The notes beneath the pieces are model-generated. The model saw nothing but the letters and a program-made list of their open reading frames with translations. It searched no databases and was not told the DNA's origin. DNA of 50,635 nt, taken from the NCBI GenBank assembly GCA_043763155.1, contig JAYULW010000046.1, positions 1 through 50,635 of the forward strand, given 5' to 3'. The DNA comes from JANYBV01 sp043763155. Its GTDB lineage: Bacteria > Pseudomonadota > Alphaproteobacteria > Rickettsiales > SXRF01. The first letter of the stretch is position 1. Every line of letters starts with the position of its first letter. A program made the position numbers and the translations under genes. Of this stretch, positions 38,744 through 46,835 are shown piece by piece.

Positions 38744-39988
38744 ATGAAACTCTCTTTCTTCCCGGTCGCTATGATGGCAGCACTTCTGGGGCTTGCGGCC
38801 TGCGAATCTACCGAATTTCCTGACTTTTCACGCGAGAGGGCAGCCGCCCAGAAAACGGCGGATGCCAGCACGCCGATGACGGTGGAGCCGCCCGCAGTAC
38901 AGCCCAAAGGCGTGATTGCGGCGAATACGCCTGCGCTGAAGGTTGCGCTTCTGGTTCCGCTTTCGGGGGATTCGATGGCGGTGGGTAATGCGATGCTGGA
39001 TGCGGCCACTATGGCGCTTTCGGACAGCTATCTCACCATGCCGTCTGACCAGATTCACAGCCAAGTTATTTTGATGCCGAAGGATACGGGCAATACGCCT
39101 GCGGATTCGGCGAAAGCGGTGAAGCAGGCGTTGGACCAGGGTGCTAGTTTTGTGGTGGGGCCTTTGTTCAGCCAGTCGGTACGGGTGGTGGCGCCCATGC
39201 TTGCGGAGCGCAAAATCAATATGCTGACCTTCTCGAACAACCGCGCCGTTGCGGGTAATGGGGTGTATCTGTTTGGGTTCCTGCCGGAAGAACAGGTGGT
39301 GCGCGTGGCGGAATATGCGTATTTGCATAATATGGAGCGTGTGGCGCTTCTGGCGCCGAACGATTCGTATGGCGAGAAGGTGAAGAAGACACTGATCGAG
39401 TCGTATGCGCGCAAGGGCGGTGTGGTGGCTCCGGCAGAATTATATGCACCTTCACCTGCCAACATTGACGCGGCGGTGACGCGCCTTTCGCAGGCGTATG
39501 CGAATTTGCCGGAAGATAAGCGGTTTCAGGCGATTTTCATCGCGGACGGTGGAAACCAGCTCAAGAATATCCTGATCTCGCTGAAGCGCAGCAAGATTGA
39601 CCTGACCAAGATTAAGCTGCTGGGTACGGGCCTGTGGGACGATCCGGAAGTGGCTGCGATGCCGGAAATGGACGGCGCATGGTTCTCCAGCTCGCCGCCG
39701 GATTCGTATCAGGTGTTTGAGAAGCGCTTTATTGCGACGTATGGCTATAAGCCGGTGCGCCTTGCGAGCCTGGCGTATGACGCGGTGACGCTGGTTGCCA
39801 CTATTTCGATGGCTAACCCCGGTGCTGCGATCACGCCTGAGGCGCTTATCACGCCGGGCGGGTTTATGAGCCCGGCCAACGGCCTGTTCCGCCTGAATGC
39901 CGATGGTTCGTCGGAGCGCCGCTTAGCGATTATGCAGGTGACGGGCGGCGGGTTTAAGGTGGTTGATCCGGCACTGCGGAATTTCTAA
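38744..39988 (+). CDS. LpoA-like penicillin-binding protein activator lipoprotein
   Basis: A 414-residue lipoprotein with lipobox GLAAC (Cys20), a short Pro-rich linker, and a type I periplasmic-binding-protein fold: VALLVPLSGDSMAVGNAMLDAATMAL, PKDTGNTPADSAKAV, ASFVVGPLFSQSVRV, RVALLAPNDSYGEKV, LLGTGLWDDPEV and LASLAYDAVTLVA. In gammaproteobacteria LpoA of this fold activates PBP1A from the outer membrane; alphaproteobacterial members lack the N-terminal TPR domain, as here. Divergent from rsmI, as expected for the yra-type locus. ATG at 38744 gives a normal lipoprotein signal. Confidence 0.88.
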   Translation: MKLSFFPVAMMAALLGLAACESTEFPDFSRERAAAQKTADASTPMTVEPPAVQPKGVIAANTPALKVALLVPLSGDSMAVGNAMLDAATMALSDSYLTMPSDQIHSQVILMPKDTGNTPADSAKAVKQALDQGASFVVGPLFSQSVRVVAPMLAERKINMLTFSNNRAVAGNGVYLFGFLPEEQVVRVAEYAYLHNMERVALLAPNDSYGEKVKKTLIESYARKGGVVAPAELYAPSPANIDAAVTRLSQAYANLPEDKRFQAIFIADGGNQLKNILISLKRSKIDLTKIKLLGTGLWDDPEVAAMPEMDGAWFSSSPPDSYQVFEKRFIATYGYKPVRLASLAYDAVTLVATISMANPGAAITPEALITPGGFMSPANGLFRLNADGSSERRLAIMQVTGGGFKVVDPALRNF

Positions 39989-39996
39989 GGGGTCTT

Positions 39997-41352
39997 ATGC
40001 CTCAGGCGCAGATGGATGAAGCGACCTACCTGAAGCAGGTGCGGGAGCAGTATGAGCAACTGCCGTATCCGCCGAGGGACCCCGCACGGGAGTTGAATGC
40101 GCTCATTTTTACCATGACCAGCGGCCTTGACCGCATCAATAGCTATCATTACAGCGGCAAGCGGGATTTTTCGCAACCCTTCGAGGTGCTGGTGGCAGGG
40201 TGCGGCACGGGTGATGGGGTTATTTCGCTGGGTACGCAGCTTTATGGCAGTCCGGCGCGTATTACCGCGCTGGATATGAGTACGGCTTCGCTGGCGGTGG
40301 CCAAGGGGCGTGCGGAGGCGCGGGGGCTGGATAATATCCGCTTCGTGCATGACTCGCTGCTGAATGTAAAGGCGCACACGGAAAAGCCGTTTGACCATAT
40401 TAATTGCCTTGGGGTTTTGCATCATCTGGAAGCGCCGGAGGCAGGGCTTGCGGCATTGGAGAGTGTGCTTGCGCCAGACGGGGCGATGCATTTGATGCTT
40501 TATGCGCAGTATGGGCGCGAAAGCGTGTACCAGATGCAAAAGCTGATGCGGCTTGTAAATGGCGATGAGCCGAACATGCAGCGCAAGGTGGATATGTGCC
40601 GCGCGATGCTTGCGCAGCTTCCGGCGCATCACGGGTTTCGCACTTTTGTGGAGACGGTGCAGGATGTGAAGCAGTGGGGCGATTCGGGGCTGTATGATTT
40701 GCTGCTGCACTCGCAGGATGTGGCCTATACGGTGCCGCAGGTGTATGATTTTCTTAGCAGCGCGGGCTTGCAGCCGTCGCACTGGTTTTATGGCGAACAC
40801 CCTAAGGGCAATGATTTGTATCGTGCGAGAGGGCATATCAGTGACCCAGAGCTATTGGCGCAAGCGCAGCAGTTGCCGCTGCGCGACCAGCAGACGGTGG
40901 CGGAGCTGATGGACAGCACGATCGCGCGGCACGAATTCTACGCGGTGCGCAACGTGCCGGCGCTCCCCGACCCCAATGATCTGGATATGGTGCCGCATAT
41001 TGACGTGGTGCATGGAAAAACGCTGGCGGGGGAACTGGGGCAGGCGCTACGTTCGCTGAGCCTGGGGCAGCCGATGCAGGTGCAGCTGCACGGGTGTAAT
41101 GTGCTTGTTTCCAACACGGCGCATGCGGGGTTGCTGCTGATGCATATGGATGGCGAGACCACGCTTCGCACATTGTTTGAGAAGGTGCGCGCTGCCGCCG
41201 GGAATGCGGTGACGGATGCAGAGTTGAAGAGGGAATTCCTGCAATTGTTTGCGGCGTTCAACCGCTATGATGTGATGTTTGTGAAGCATGCAGGCGTGCC
41301 TGCTTATCGCAGCATGGACGAGGCGAATGCACTGCGTGGGAAAAAGGCGTAA
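39997..41352 (+). CDS. SAM-dependent methyltransferase with C-terminal regulatory-type domain
   Basis: A 451-residue protein. The class I methyltransferase fold starts with YPPRDPARELNA (24-35), motif I VLVAGCGTGDG (64-74), ALDMSTASLAVAKGRA for the SAM ribose, and HINCLGVLHHLEAP for the substrate side. The C-terminal 180 residues resemble the helical methyltransferase-regulatory region seen in similar large bacterial proteins. The substrate is unknown. It follows the LpoA-like gene by 8 bp with a fair ribosome site and is convergent with hemW (one base between stops). Confidence 0.88.
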   Translation: MPQAQMDEATYLKQVREQYEQLPYPPRDPARELNALIFTMTSGLDRINSYHYSGKRDFSQPFEVLVAGCGTGDGVISLGTQLYGSPARITALDMSTASLAVAKGRAEARGLDNIRFVHDSLLNVKAHTEKPFDHINCLGVLHHLEAPEAGLAALESVLAPDGAMHLMLYAQYGRESVYQMQKLMRLVNGDEPNMQRKVDMCRAMLAQLPAHHGFRTFVETVQDVKQWGDSGLYDLLLHSQDVAYTVPQVYDFLSSAGLQPSHWFYGEHPKGNDLYRARGHISDPELLAQAQQLPLRDQQTVAELMDSTIARHEFYAVRNVPALPDPNDLDMVPHIDVVHGKTLAGELGQALRSLSLGQPMQVQLHGCNVLVSNTAHAGLLLMHMDGETTLRTLFEKVRAAAGNAVTDAELKREFLQLFAAFNRYDVMFVKHAGVPAYRSMDEANALRGKKA

Positions 41353-41353
41353 G

Positions 41354-42508
41354 CTATTTCAGTAATTCGGCGGTGAGGGTGCCCAGCACCAGGCGGCCTG
41401 CGAGGGTGGTTTGCAGGCGGGTGGGGTCGTTTTGGAGTAAGCCTTTTTCGGTGTAGAAGGCGATGCGGGCGGCGTTTAAATAATCGCGCAGGTCGAAGCC
41501 GGTTTGTTCCTTGAAATCATTGTAGTGGATGCCTTCTTTCAGGCGCAGGCCCATCATCAGGCGTTCTTCGGCGGCTTCGGCTTCGGGGATTTCGCGCCAT
41601 TCTTCGATGGCGTTTTGGTCGCGGGTGGTTTTTTCCAGCCAGCGTTCGGGGCTTTTGAGGGTGGTGGTGGCGATGCGTTTGCCATCTATGGTGATGCGCC
41701 CATGCGCGCCGGGACCGACGCCGATATAGTCGGTGCCTTGCCAGTAGGCGAGATTGTGGCGGGATTCTTCGCCGGGTTTGGCGTAGTTGGACACTTCGTA
41801 GGCGTACAGGCCACGTGCTGCCATGACGCTTTCTGTCGTGCGGTAAAGTTCTTCGGCTTCGGCTTCATTCGGGAGGGTGAAGCCGCCTTTGGCGTAGGCG
41901 TGGTGGAAGGCGGTGTTTTCTTCGATGGTGAGCTGGTAGAGGGAGAGGTGATTTCCGGCGTGGCCTAATGCTTGTTCGAGTTCGGCTTGCCATGCACCCG
42001 TGGTTTGGTTGGGGCGGGCATAGATGAGGTCGAAGGAGTAGCGGGCGAAGGTTTTTTGCGCGAGCGCAATGGCGGCGAGGGCTTCGTGGCTGCTGTGGCC
42101 CCTGCCTAAAAATTTGAGTTCGGCGTCGTTTAGGGATTGGACGCCGAGGGAGACGCGGTTCACGCCTGCGTTCTGGAAATCGGGGAAGGTTGCGGTTTCG
42201 ACCGAGGTGGGGTTTGCTTCCAGTGTGATTTCGATGTCGGAAGAGGTGGGGAATAATGCGCTCACGCGGTCAATGAGCGCGGCGACGGTGCTTGCGGGCA
42301 TGAGGGAGGGCGTGCCGCCGCCGAAAAAAATGCTGGTGACGGTGCGGCCGGGCATGTGGGCGGCCATCCAGTCCAGCTCAGCAAGCAGGGCTTGTTGCCA
42401 GCGGTCTTGGGCGACTTCTTCGCGCACATGGCTGTTGAAGTCGCAATAAGGGCATTTGGACTTGCAAAAGGGCCAGTGGATATAGACGGCGAGGCTATTG
42501 CGGGGCAT
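41354..42508 (-). CDS. hemW: Radical SAM heme chaperone HemW
   Basis: A 384-residue radical SAM protein of the HemN/HemW family. The cluster motif is PFCKSKCPYCDFNSHV (Cys15, Cys19, Cys22 with ATG at 42508). FFGGGTPSLM, EANPTSVE, GVNRVSLGVQSLND and DLIYARPNQT follow. The shorter N-terminus and CDFNS are HemW-like rather than coproporphyrinogen oxidase HemN, and HemW is thought to transfer heme. The frame is open upstream to 42622, but that would overlap the divergent gene and lacks family features. No clear ribosome site precedes the chosen ATG. Confidence 0.93.
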   Translation of the reverse strand: MPRNSLAVYIHWPFCKSKCPYCDFNSHVREEVAQDRWQQALLAELDWMAAHMPGRTVTSIFFGGGTPSLMPASTVAALIDRVSALFPTSSDIEITLEANPTSVETATFPDFQNAGVNRVSLGVQSLNDAELKFLGRGHSSHEALAAIALAQKTFARYSFDLIYARPNQTTGAWQAELEQALGHAGNHLSLYQLTIEENTAFHHAYAKGGFTLPNEAEAEELYRTTESVMAARGLYAYEVSNYAKPGEESRHNLAYWQGTDYIGVGPGAHGRITIDGKRIATTTLKSPERWLEKTTRDQNAIEEWREIPEAEAAEERLMMGLRLKEGIHYNDFKEQTGFDLRDYLNAARIAFYTEKGLLQNDPTRLQTTLAGRLVLGTLTAELLK

Positions 42509-42569
42509 GAAAATATTAACTAAGATGGGGTAGATATTGGTTTTTATGATTTTAGAGTAGTCTGCTGGA

Positions 42570-43424
42570 ATGAAGCTGTCACCTACTGAACAGGACGCCC
42601 TGATTGCGCTGCTTACGCGCATTTACACGGATTTGCACGAGATTGAAACGCAATACCACCTACTGGCGGGCGAAAACGACTTTCGGCCCAGAATCGAGCA
42701 TTTCCATGACGCAGTGCGGGCTTTTTCGTCGCAGGACGTGTCGCACCAAGAGCCGGGCGGGCGGCTTTCCATTGAGATGTTGTCGTATGATTTGAGCTGT
42801 TTGCGGTTTTTGCAGACCATGCCGCTGGCGTCGTTTAAGCCGCACGGGGCCATGTATTCGCCGGGCACGGAGGTGGTGTCGGTGGGGGAAAAAGACCTGA
42901 CGGTGAAGGCCGGACGGCCCAGCCGCCAGACCCGCGAGCGTATTTGCGAGCTGTACCAGAATTATGCGGTGCTGTTTGCTGCCATGCTTAAGCCTATGGC
43001 AGATAGGGATTATTTGGACCGGGTGGATGATCTGGACCAGGATGTGAAGGATTTGCATGCGCTGATTTCCGAGCTTAAGGCGATGGAGGCGGGCAAGGGG
43101 TCGGTGGAGAAGGTTTTGGCTGCCATCCAGCATCTGGAAGAAGAGGGGCTGCGGCATGAGCTGATGGCGTTTATGCAGGGAGAAAAGCATAAGAAAAAAG
43201 ACAATATTACCAAGCTGATGGCCTTTTTGAAGGAGCATATTGCGCAAAAGGACAAGGAATCGGCGGGGATTGACGCGGCGCACATGAATTATGTGATGGC
43301 GCAGCTGGGGATTTTTGAGGGCGCACGGGATTTGCTCAAGAAAATGGCCTCGCAGGGGATGAATCTGGTGGGCAAATTCGTCGAAAACGCCATGGCCGAA
43401 AGCAAACGCGACCTGGGGCGGTAA
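42570..43424 (+). CDS. Unknown helical cytoplasmic protein
   Basis: I do not recognise this 284-residue protein. It has no signal peptide or membrane segment. The N-terminal half (to about 130) is mixed; the C-terminal half is mostly amphipathic helix with a coiled-coil-like stretch (VDDLDQDVKDLHALISELK) and a Lys-rich segment HKKKDN near 208-213. The tail, GMNLVGKFVENAMAESKRDLGR, is helical. It sits alone between hemW (divergent, 61 bp) and gltX (73 bp), so context gives no hint of function. The codon use is like its neighbours, and it looks like a genuine resident gene. Confidence 0.8.
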   Translation: MKLSPTEQDALIALLTRIYTDLHEIETQYHLLAGENDFRPRIEHFHDAVRAFSSQDVSHQEPGGRLSIEMLSYDLSCLRFLQTMPLASFKPHGAMYSPGTEVVSVGEKDLTVKAGRPSRQTRERICELYQNYAVLFAAMLKPMADRDYLDRVDDLDQDVKDLHALISELKAMEAGKGSVEKVLAAIQHLEEEGLRHELMAFMQGEKHKKKDNITKLMAFLKEHIAQKDKESAGIDAAHMNYVMAQLGIFEGARDLLKKMASQGMNLVGKFVENAMAESKRDLGR

Positions 43425-43497
43425 AACTCACGTTATTGCTGGACTTTTTGACGCTTACGCATGAAAATGCGCGGCTATCATACTGTTTTAAGGTTTT

Positions 43498-44820
43498 ATG
43501 TCCGTTAAAGTTCGTTTCGCGCCTTCGCCCACGGGGTTTTTGCATGTGGGCAATATGCGTACTGCATTGGTGAACTGGTTGTTCGCGAAGAAATTCGGCG
43601 GGCATTTTTTGCTGCGCATTGACGATACCGACACGGAGCGCTCCGAGCAGCGCTTTACGGACGCCATCCACGAAGATCTTTCGTGGTTGGGTTTGCAGTG
43701 GGACAGTGAGGCGCACCAGTCGCAGCGGTTTGAGCGTTACCGCATTGCCACCGAAAGCTTGCGCGAGCAGGGACGGCTGTATGCGTGTTATGAAACGCCG
43801 GAGGAGCTGGACGTGCAGCGCAAAATGCTGGCGTCACGCGGGTTGCCACCGATTTATAACCGGGCGGGGTTGAAGCTTACCGATGAGCAGAAGGCAGCGT
43901 TGCAGGCGCAGGGGCGCAAACCCCATTACCGGTTTTTGCTTACTGACGACGCGGTGATCTGGGATGATTTGATTCGCGGGCATTCGCAGTTTCGGCCTAC
44001 GCATATGAGCGACCCGGTGCTGGTGCGCGAAGATGGCGGGCCGGTGTATACGCTGGCTTCCGTCGTGGATGATGGGGAGCTGGCGATTACGCATGTGATT
44101 CGCGGGGAAGACCATGTGAGCAACACGGCGGTGCAGGTGCAGCTGTATGAGGCGCTAGGCTTTAAAGTGCCGCAGTTTGCGCATATGGCGCTGCTTAAGA
44201 CCAAGGACGGGGAAATGTCGAAGCGGCTTGGCGGCAATGACATCCGGGCATTGCGCGAGGCGGGGATTTTGCCGATGGCGGTGAACTCGATGCTTGCGCG
44301 CATGGGCACGTCGGACGCGATTGAAGCGTTTTCAGATTTGACGCCGCTGGTAGAGCATTTTGATTTTTCCAAATTCGGGCGCGCGCCTGCCAATTACGAT
44401 GTGGCGGAGCTGGAAAAGCTGAATGAAAAATTGCTGCATAAGCTGGATTACGGGCAGGTGGCCAAAGATATTTCTTTTGCCGATGAGGGCTTCTGGCTTT
44501 CGGTGCGGGCGAATATTAAACACCTGGGCGAAGTGCGCACATGGTGGGATATTCTGAACGGGGAACTGCCGGATTCGCTGGACGGCGAGGAGCGGGCGTT
44601 TGTTGCCGATACTGCGCAGTTGTTGCCGCCAGCGCCGTGGAGCGAGGCCACGTGGGATGCGTGGCTGGCTGCGATTAAGCCTACGACGCCGCGCAGCGGC
44701 AAGTCGTTGTTCATGCCCTTGCGCAAGGCGCTTACGGGGCTGGAACATGGGCCGGAATTGAAGAAATTATTGCCGCTTCTTGGTCATGAGCGGGTGTTGC
44801 AACGTTTAAAGGGAGAGTGA
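43498..44820 (+). CDS. gltX: Glutamyl-tRNA synthetase
   Basis: Class I synthetase, 440 residues. The HIGH motif is HVGN (16-19) in PSPTGFLHVGNMRTALVNW, followed by RIDDTDTERS; the KMSKS loop is EMSKR (239-243). YRFLLTDDAVIWDDLIRG and ITHVIRGEDHVSNT are typical. The length is short for GluRS (about 470). Many alphaproteobacteria have two GluRS copies of different specificity, and this could be either. First gene of the gltX - secreted protein - cysS - cimA - trmJ run; the next ATG follows 5 bp after its stop. Confidence 0.97.
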   Translation: MSVKVRFAPSPTGFLHVGNMRTALVNWLFAKKFGGHFLLRIDDTDTERSEQRFTDAIHEDLSWLGLQWDSEAHQSQRFERYRIATESLREQGRLYACYETPEELDVQRKMLASRGLPPIYNRAGLKLTDEQKAALQAQGRKPHYRFLLTDDAVIWDDLIRGHSQFRPTHMSDPVLVREDGGPVYTLASVVDDGELAITHVIRGEDHVSNTAVQVQLYEALGFKVPQFAHMALLKTKDGEMSKRLGGNDIRALREAGILPMAVNSMLARMGTSDAIEAFSDLTPLVEHFDFSKFGRAPANYDVAELEKLNEKLLHKLDYGQVAKDISFADEGFWLSVRANIKHLGEVRTWWDILNGELPDSLDGEERAFVADTAQLLPPAPWSEATWDAWLAAIKPTTPRSGKSLFMPLRKALTGLEHGPELKKLLPLLGHERVLQRLKGE

Positions 44821-44825
44821 TTGTT

Positions 44826-45494
44826 ATGCGCTTATTTGCAGTGTGTTTACTTGCCGGTTTGACGATGTCCCATCAGGCATGGGCCAATAAGGCGGATGTT
44901 GATGTGAGTGTGCAGGACGATGTGACGGTGGATGCCGATGACAGCGACGAGCCGCCCGTGAAAAAGAAAGCGGTAAAGCCCGCGCCCAAAAAAGTTGAGA
45001 AAAAAACCGAAAAGGCAGAGCCGAAAAAGAGCGATAAAAAGCCCGACGACAAGGCTTCTAAAAAAGATGACAAGAAGCCAGATGCGAAGCCGGATGCGAA
45101 AATAGAAGGAAAGCCCGCGAACGCTGCGCCTGATGTGCTGGCGTGCCCGGAGAGCATCAAGGTGGATGCGCAGAAGCTGGATAAGAAAAACACGCCCACG
45201 GGCTTTAGCAGCTACAACGAAGACGTGACGTACTGGCTGGATGCGGTGAATGTGTATGTGGGCGAAAAAACGCCTGAGAAAATGGAGCCGTATAAAAGCA
45301 CCGAAGTTTCCTCGGAGTGGAAGCTGGAAGAAAACGGCAAGCAGCATTACTCGCTGGTGTGCGGTTACCGCGAAACCAGCGTGGTGCTGCGCAAAGCCAT
45401 TTCTGAGAAAATGAAAGCCTGCCACCTGAGCCCTAAGAATAACCCGCAGAACCCGCATGGGCCGCAGGTGCTGCAACAATTTGACTGCGAGTAA
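44826..45494 (+). CDS. Secreted Lys/Pro-rich protein with STY0301-like C-terminus
   Basis: A 222-residue exported protein. The signal peptide ends near AWA (about residue 20). Residues 45-105 form a disordered linker of Lys/Pro/Asp/Ala repeats (KPDAKPDAK). The C-terminal domain begins with ACPESIKVDAQKL, continues YWLDAVNVYVGEKTP, then SLVCGYRETSVVL, and ends with paired cysteines (KACHL, FDCE). The spacing resembles STY0301-family periplasmic domains, of unknown function; this is a motif-level impression. It is placed between two tRNA synthetase genes, 5 bp after gltX and one base before cysS, which is odd for a secreted protein. Confidence 0.78.
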   Translation: MRLFAVCLLAGLTMSHQAWANKADVDVSVQDDVTVDADDSDEPPVKKKAVKPAPKKVEKKTEKAEPKKSDKKPDDKASKKDDKKPDAKPDAKIEGKPANAAPDVLACPESIKVDAQKLDKKNTPTGFSSYNEDVTYWLDAVNVYVGEKTPEKMEPYKSTEVSSEWKLEENGKQHYSLVCGYRETSVVLRKAISEKMKACHLSPKNNPQNPHGPQVLQQFDCE

Positions 45495-45495
45495 T

Positions 45496-46833
45496 ATGGA
45501 ACTGAAATTCTACAATACGCTTACCCGTAAAAAAGAAATCTTTGTACCGATCAGGCATGAGGACGTGCGGATGTATGTGTGCGGGCCGACGGTGTATGAC
45601 CGCCCGCATCTGGGCAATGCGCGCTCGGTGGTGGTGTATGACGTGCTGTACCGGCTGCTTACGGAAGTGTTTCCCAAGGTGACGTATGCGCGCAACATCA
45701 CGGACGTGGATGACAAGATCAATGCGGCGGCGAAGGCGAACGGAGAGCCTATTTCTGCTTTGACGCAGCGTGTTGAGGGGTGGTTTTACGATGATATGCG
45801 GGCGCTGAACTGCGCGTCGCCGACGGTGGAACCACGGGCTACGGAGCATATTCCGCAGATGGTTGCGATCATTGAAAAACTTATTGCGCGCGGGCATGCG
45901 TATGTGGCGCAAGGACATGTGTTGTTTGATGTGACGAGCTACGCGGCGTACGGGCAGTTGTCGGGGCGCAAGCTGGACGATTTGATTTCGGGTGCGCGGG
46001 TGGAAGTGGAAAGCTACAAGAAAAATCCGGGAGATTTTGTGCTTTGGAAGCCAGCGGAAAGCGGCGACGATGCTTCTTCGGTGTTTGGAAGCCCATGGGG
46101 CGCTGGGCGTCCGGGCTGGCATATTGAATGCTCGGCGATGAGCGCGCAATATCTGGGCGATAATTTTGATATTCATGGGGGCGGGTCGGATTTAATGTTC
46201 CCGCATCATGAAAATGAAATTGCGCAGAGCTGCTGTGCAAAACCGGGAGTGGAATTTGCAAAATGCTGGATCCATAACGGGTTTTTGACAGTGAACGGCG
46301 AGAAGATGAGCAAGTCGCTGGGGAATTTTACCACCGTGAAAGATTTGCTGGATAAGGGCGTGAAGGGCGAAGTGATTCGCATGGCGCTGCTTATGAGCAA
46401 ATATAACGAGCCGATGGACTGGAACGGCAAGCTCTTGCACGATGCGGAGCTGACGCTGGGCAAGTTTTACAAAATGCTGGACGTGGAAGAAGAAGCGCGC
46501 GAAGTGCCGGATGAGTTTTTGGCGGCGCTGGGCGATGATCTGAACACGCCACGCGCGTTTTCGACGCTGTATAGCATGCACCCCGGTGAGGCGGTTGCGG
46601 CGCTGCGTTTCATGGGCTTTTTGCAGATGAGGGCGAAGGACTGGTTTTTTAAGGAAACGCCCAAGGATGCGAAAGTGGACGAGGCATGGGTGCTGGGCAA
46701 AATTGCGGCGCGCATTGAGGCCAAGCAAAACAAGCAATGGGCGGAAGCCGATGCGCTTCGCAAGGAAATCACCGATCATGGCATTGTAGTGAAAGACAGG
46801 CCGGACGGTACTACGGATTGGGATTGGGCGTAA
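45496..46833 (+). CDS. cysS: Cysteinyl-tRNA synthetase
   Basis: Class I synthetase, 445 residues. The zinc-binding and HIGH region is MYVCGPTVYDRPHLGNARS (Cys29, HLGN), then NITDVDDKI. Further zinc ligands lie in WHIECSAMS and FPHHENEIAQS, and the KMSKS loop is KMSKSLGNF. The ATG is one base after the preceding stop. The C-terminal helical domain carries EADALRKEITDHGI. Two bases separate its stop from the cimA ATG. Confidence 0.98.
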   Translation: MELKFYNTLTRKKEIFVPIRHEDVRMYVCGPTVYDRPHLGNARSVVVYDVLYRLLTEVFPKVTYARNITDVDDKINAAAKANGEPISALTQRVEGWFYDDMRALNCASPTVEPRATEHIPQMVAIIEKLIARGHAYVAQGHVLFDVTSYAAYGQLSGRKLDDLISGARVEVESYKKNPGDFVLWKPAESGDDASSVFGSPWGAGRPGWHIECSAMSAQYLGDNFDIHGGGSDLMFPHHENEIAQSCCAKPGVEFAKCWIHNGFLTVNGEKMSKSLGNFTTVKDLLDKGVKGEVIRMALLMSKYNEPMDWNGKLLHDAELTLGKFYKMLDVEEEAREVPDEFLAALGDDLNTPRAFSTLYSMHPGEAVAALRFMGFLQMRAKDWFFKETPKDAKVDEAWVLGKIAARIEAKQNKQWAEADALRKEITDHGIVVKDRPDGTTDWDWA

Positions 46834-46835
46834 TT

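Noticed and set aside
43455..43470. CGCAT-GAAA-ATGCG hairpin before gltX as a terminator
   Set aside because: The stem is five pairs long with no T-tract, too weak to call.
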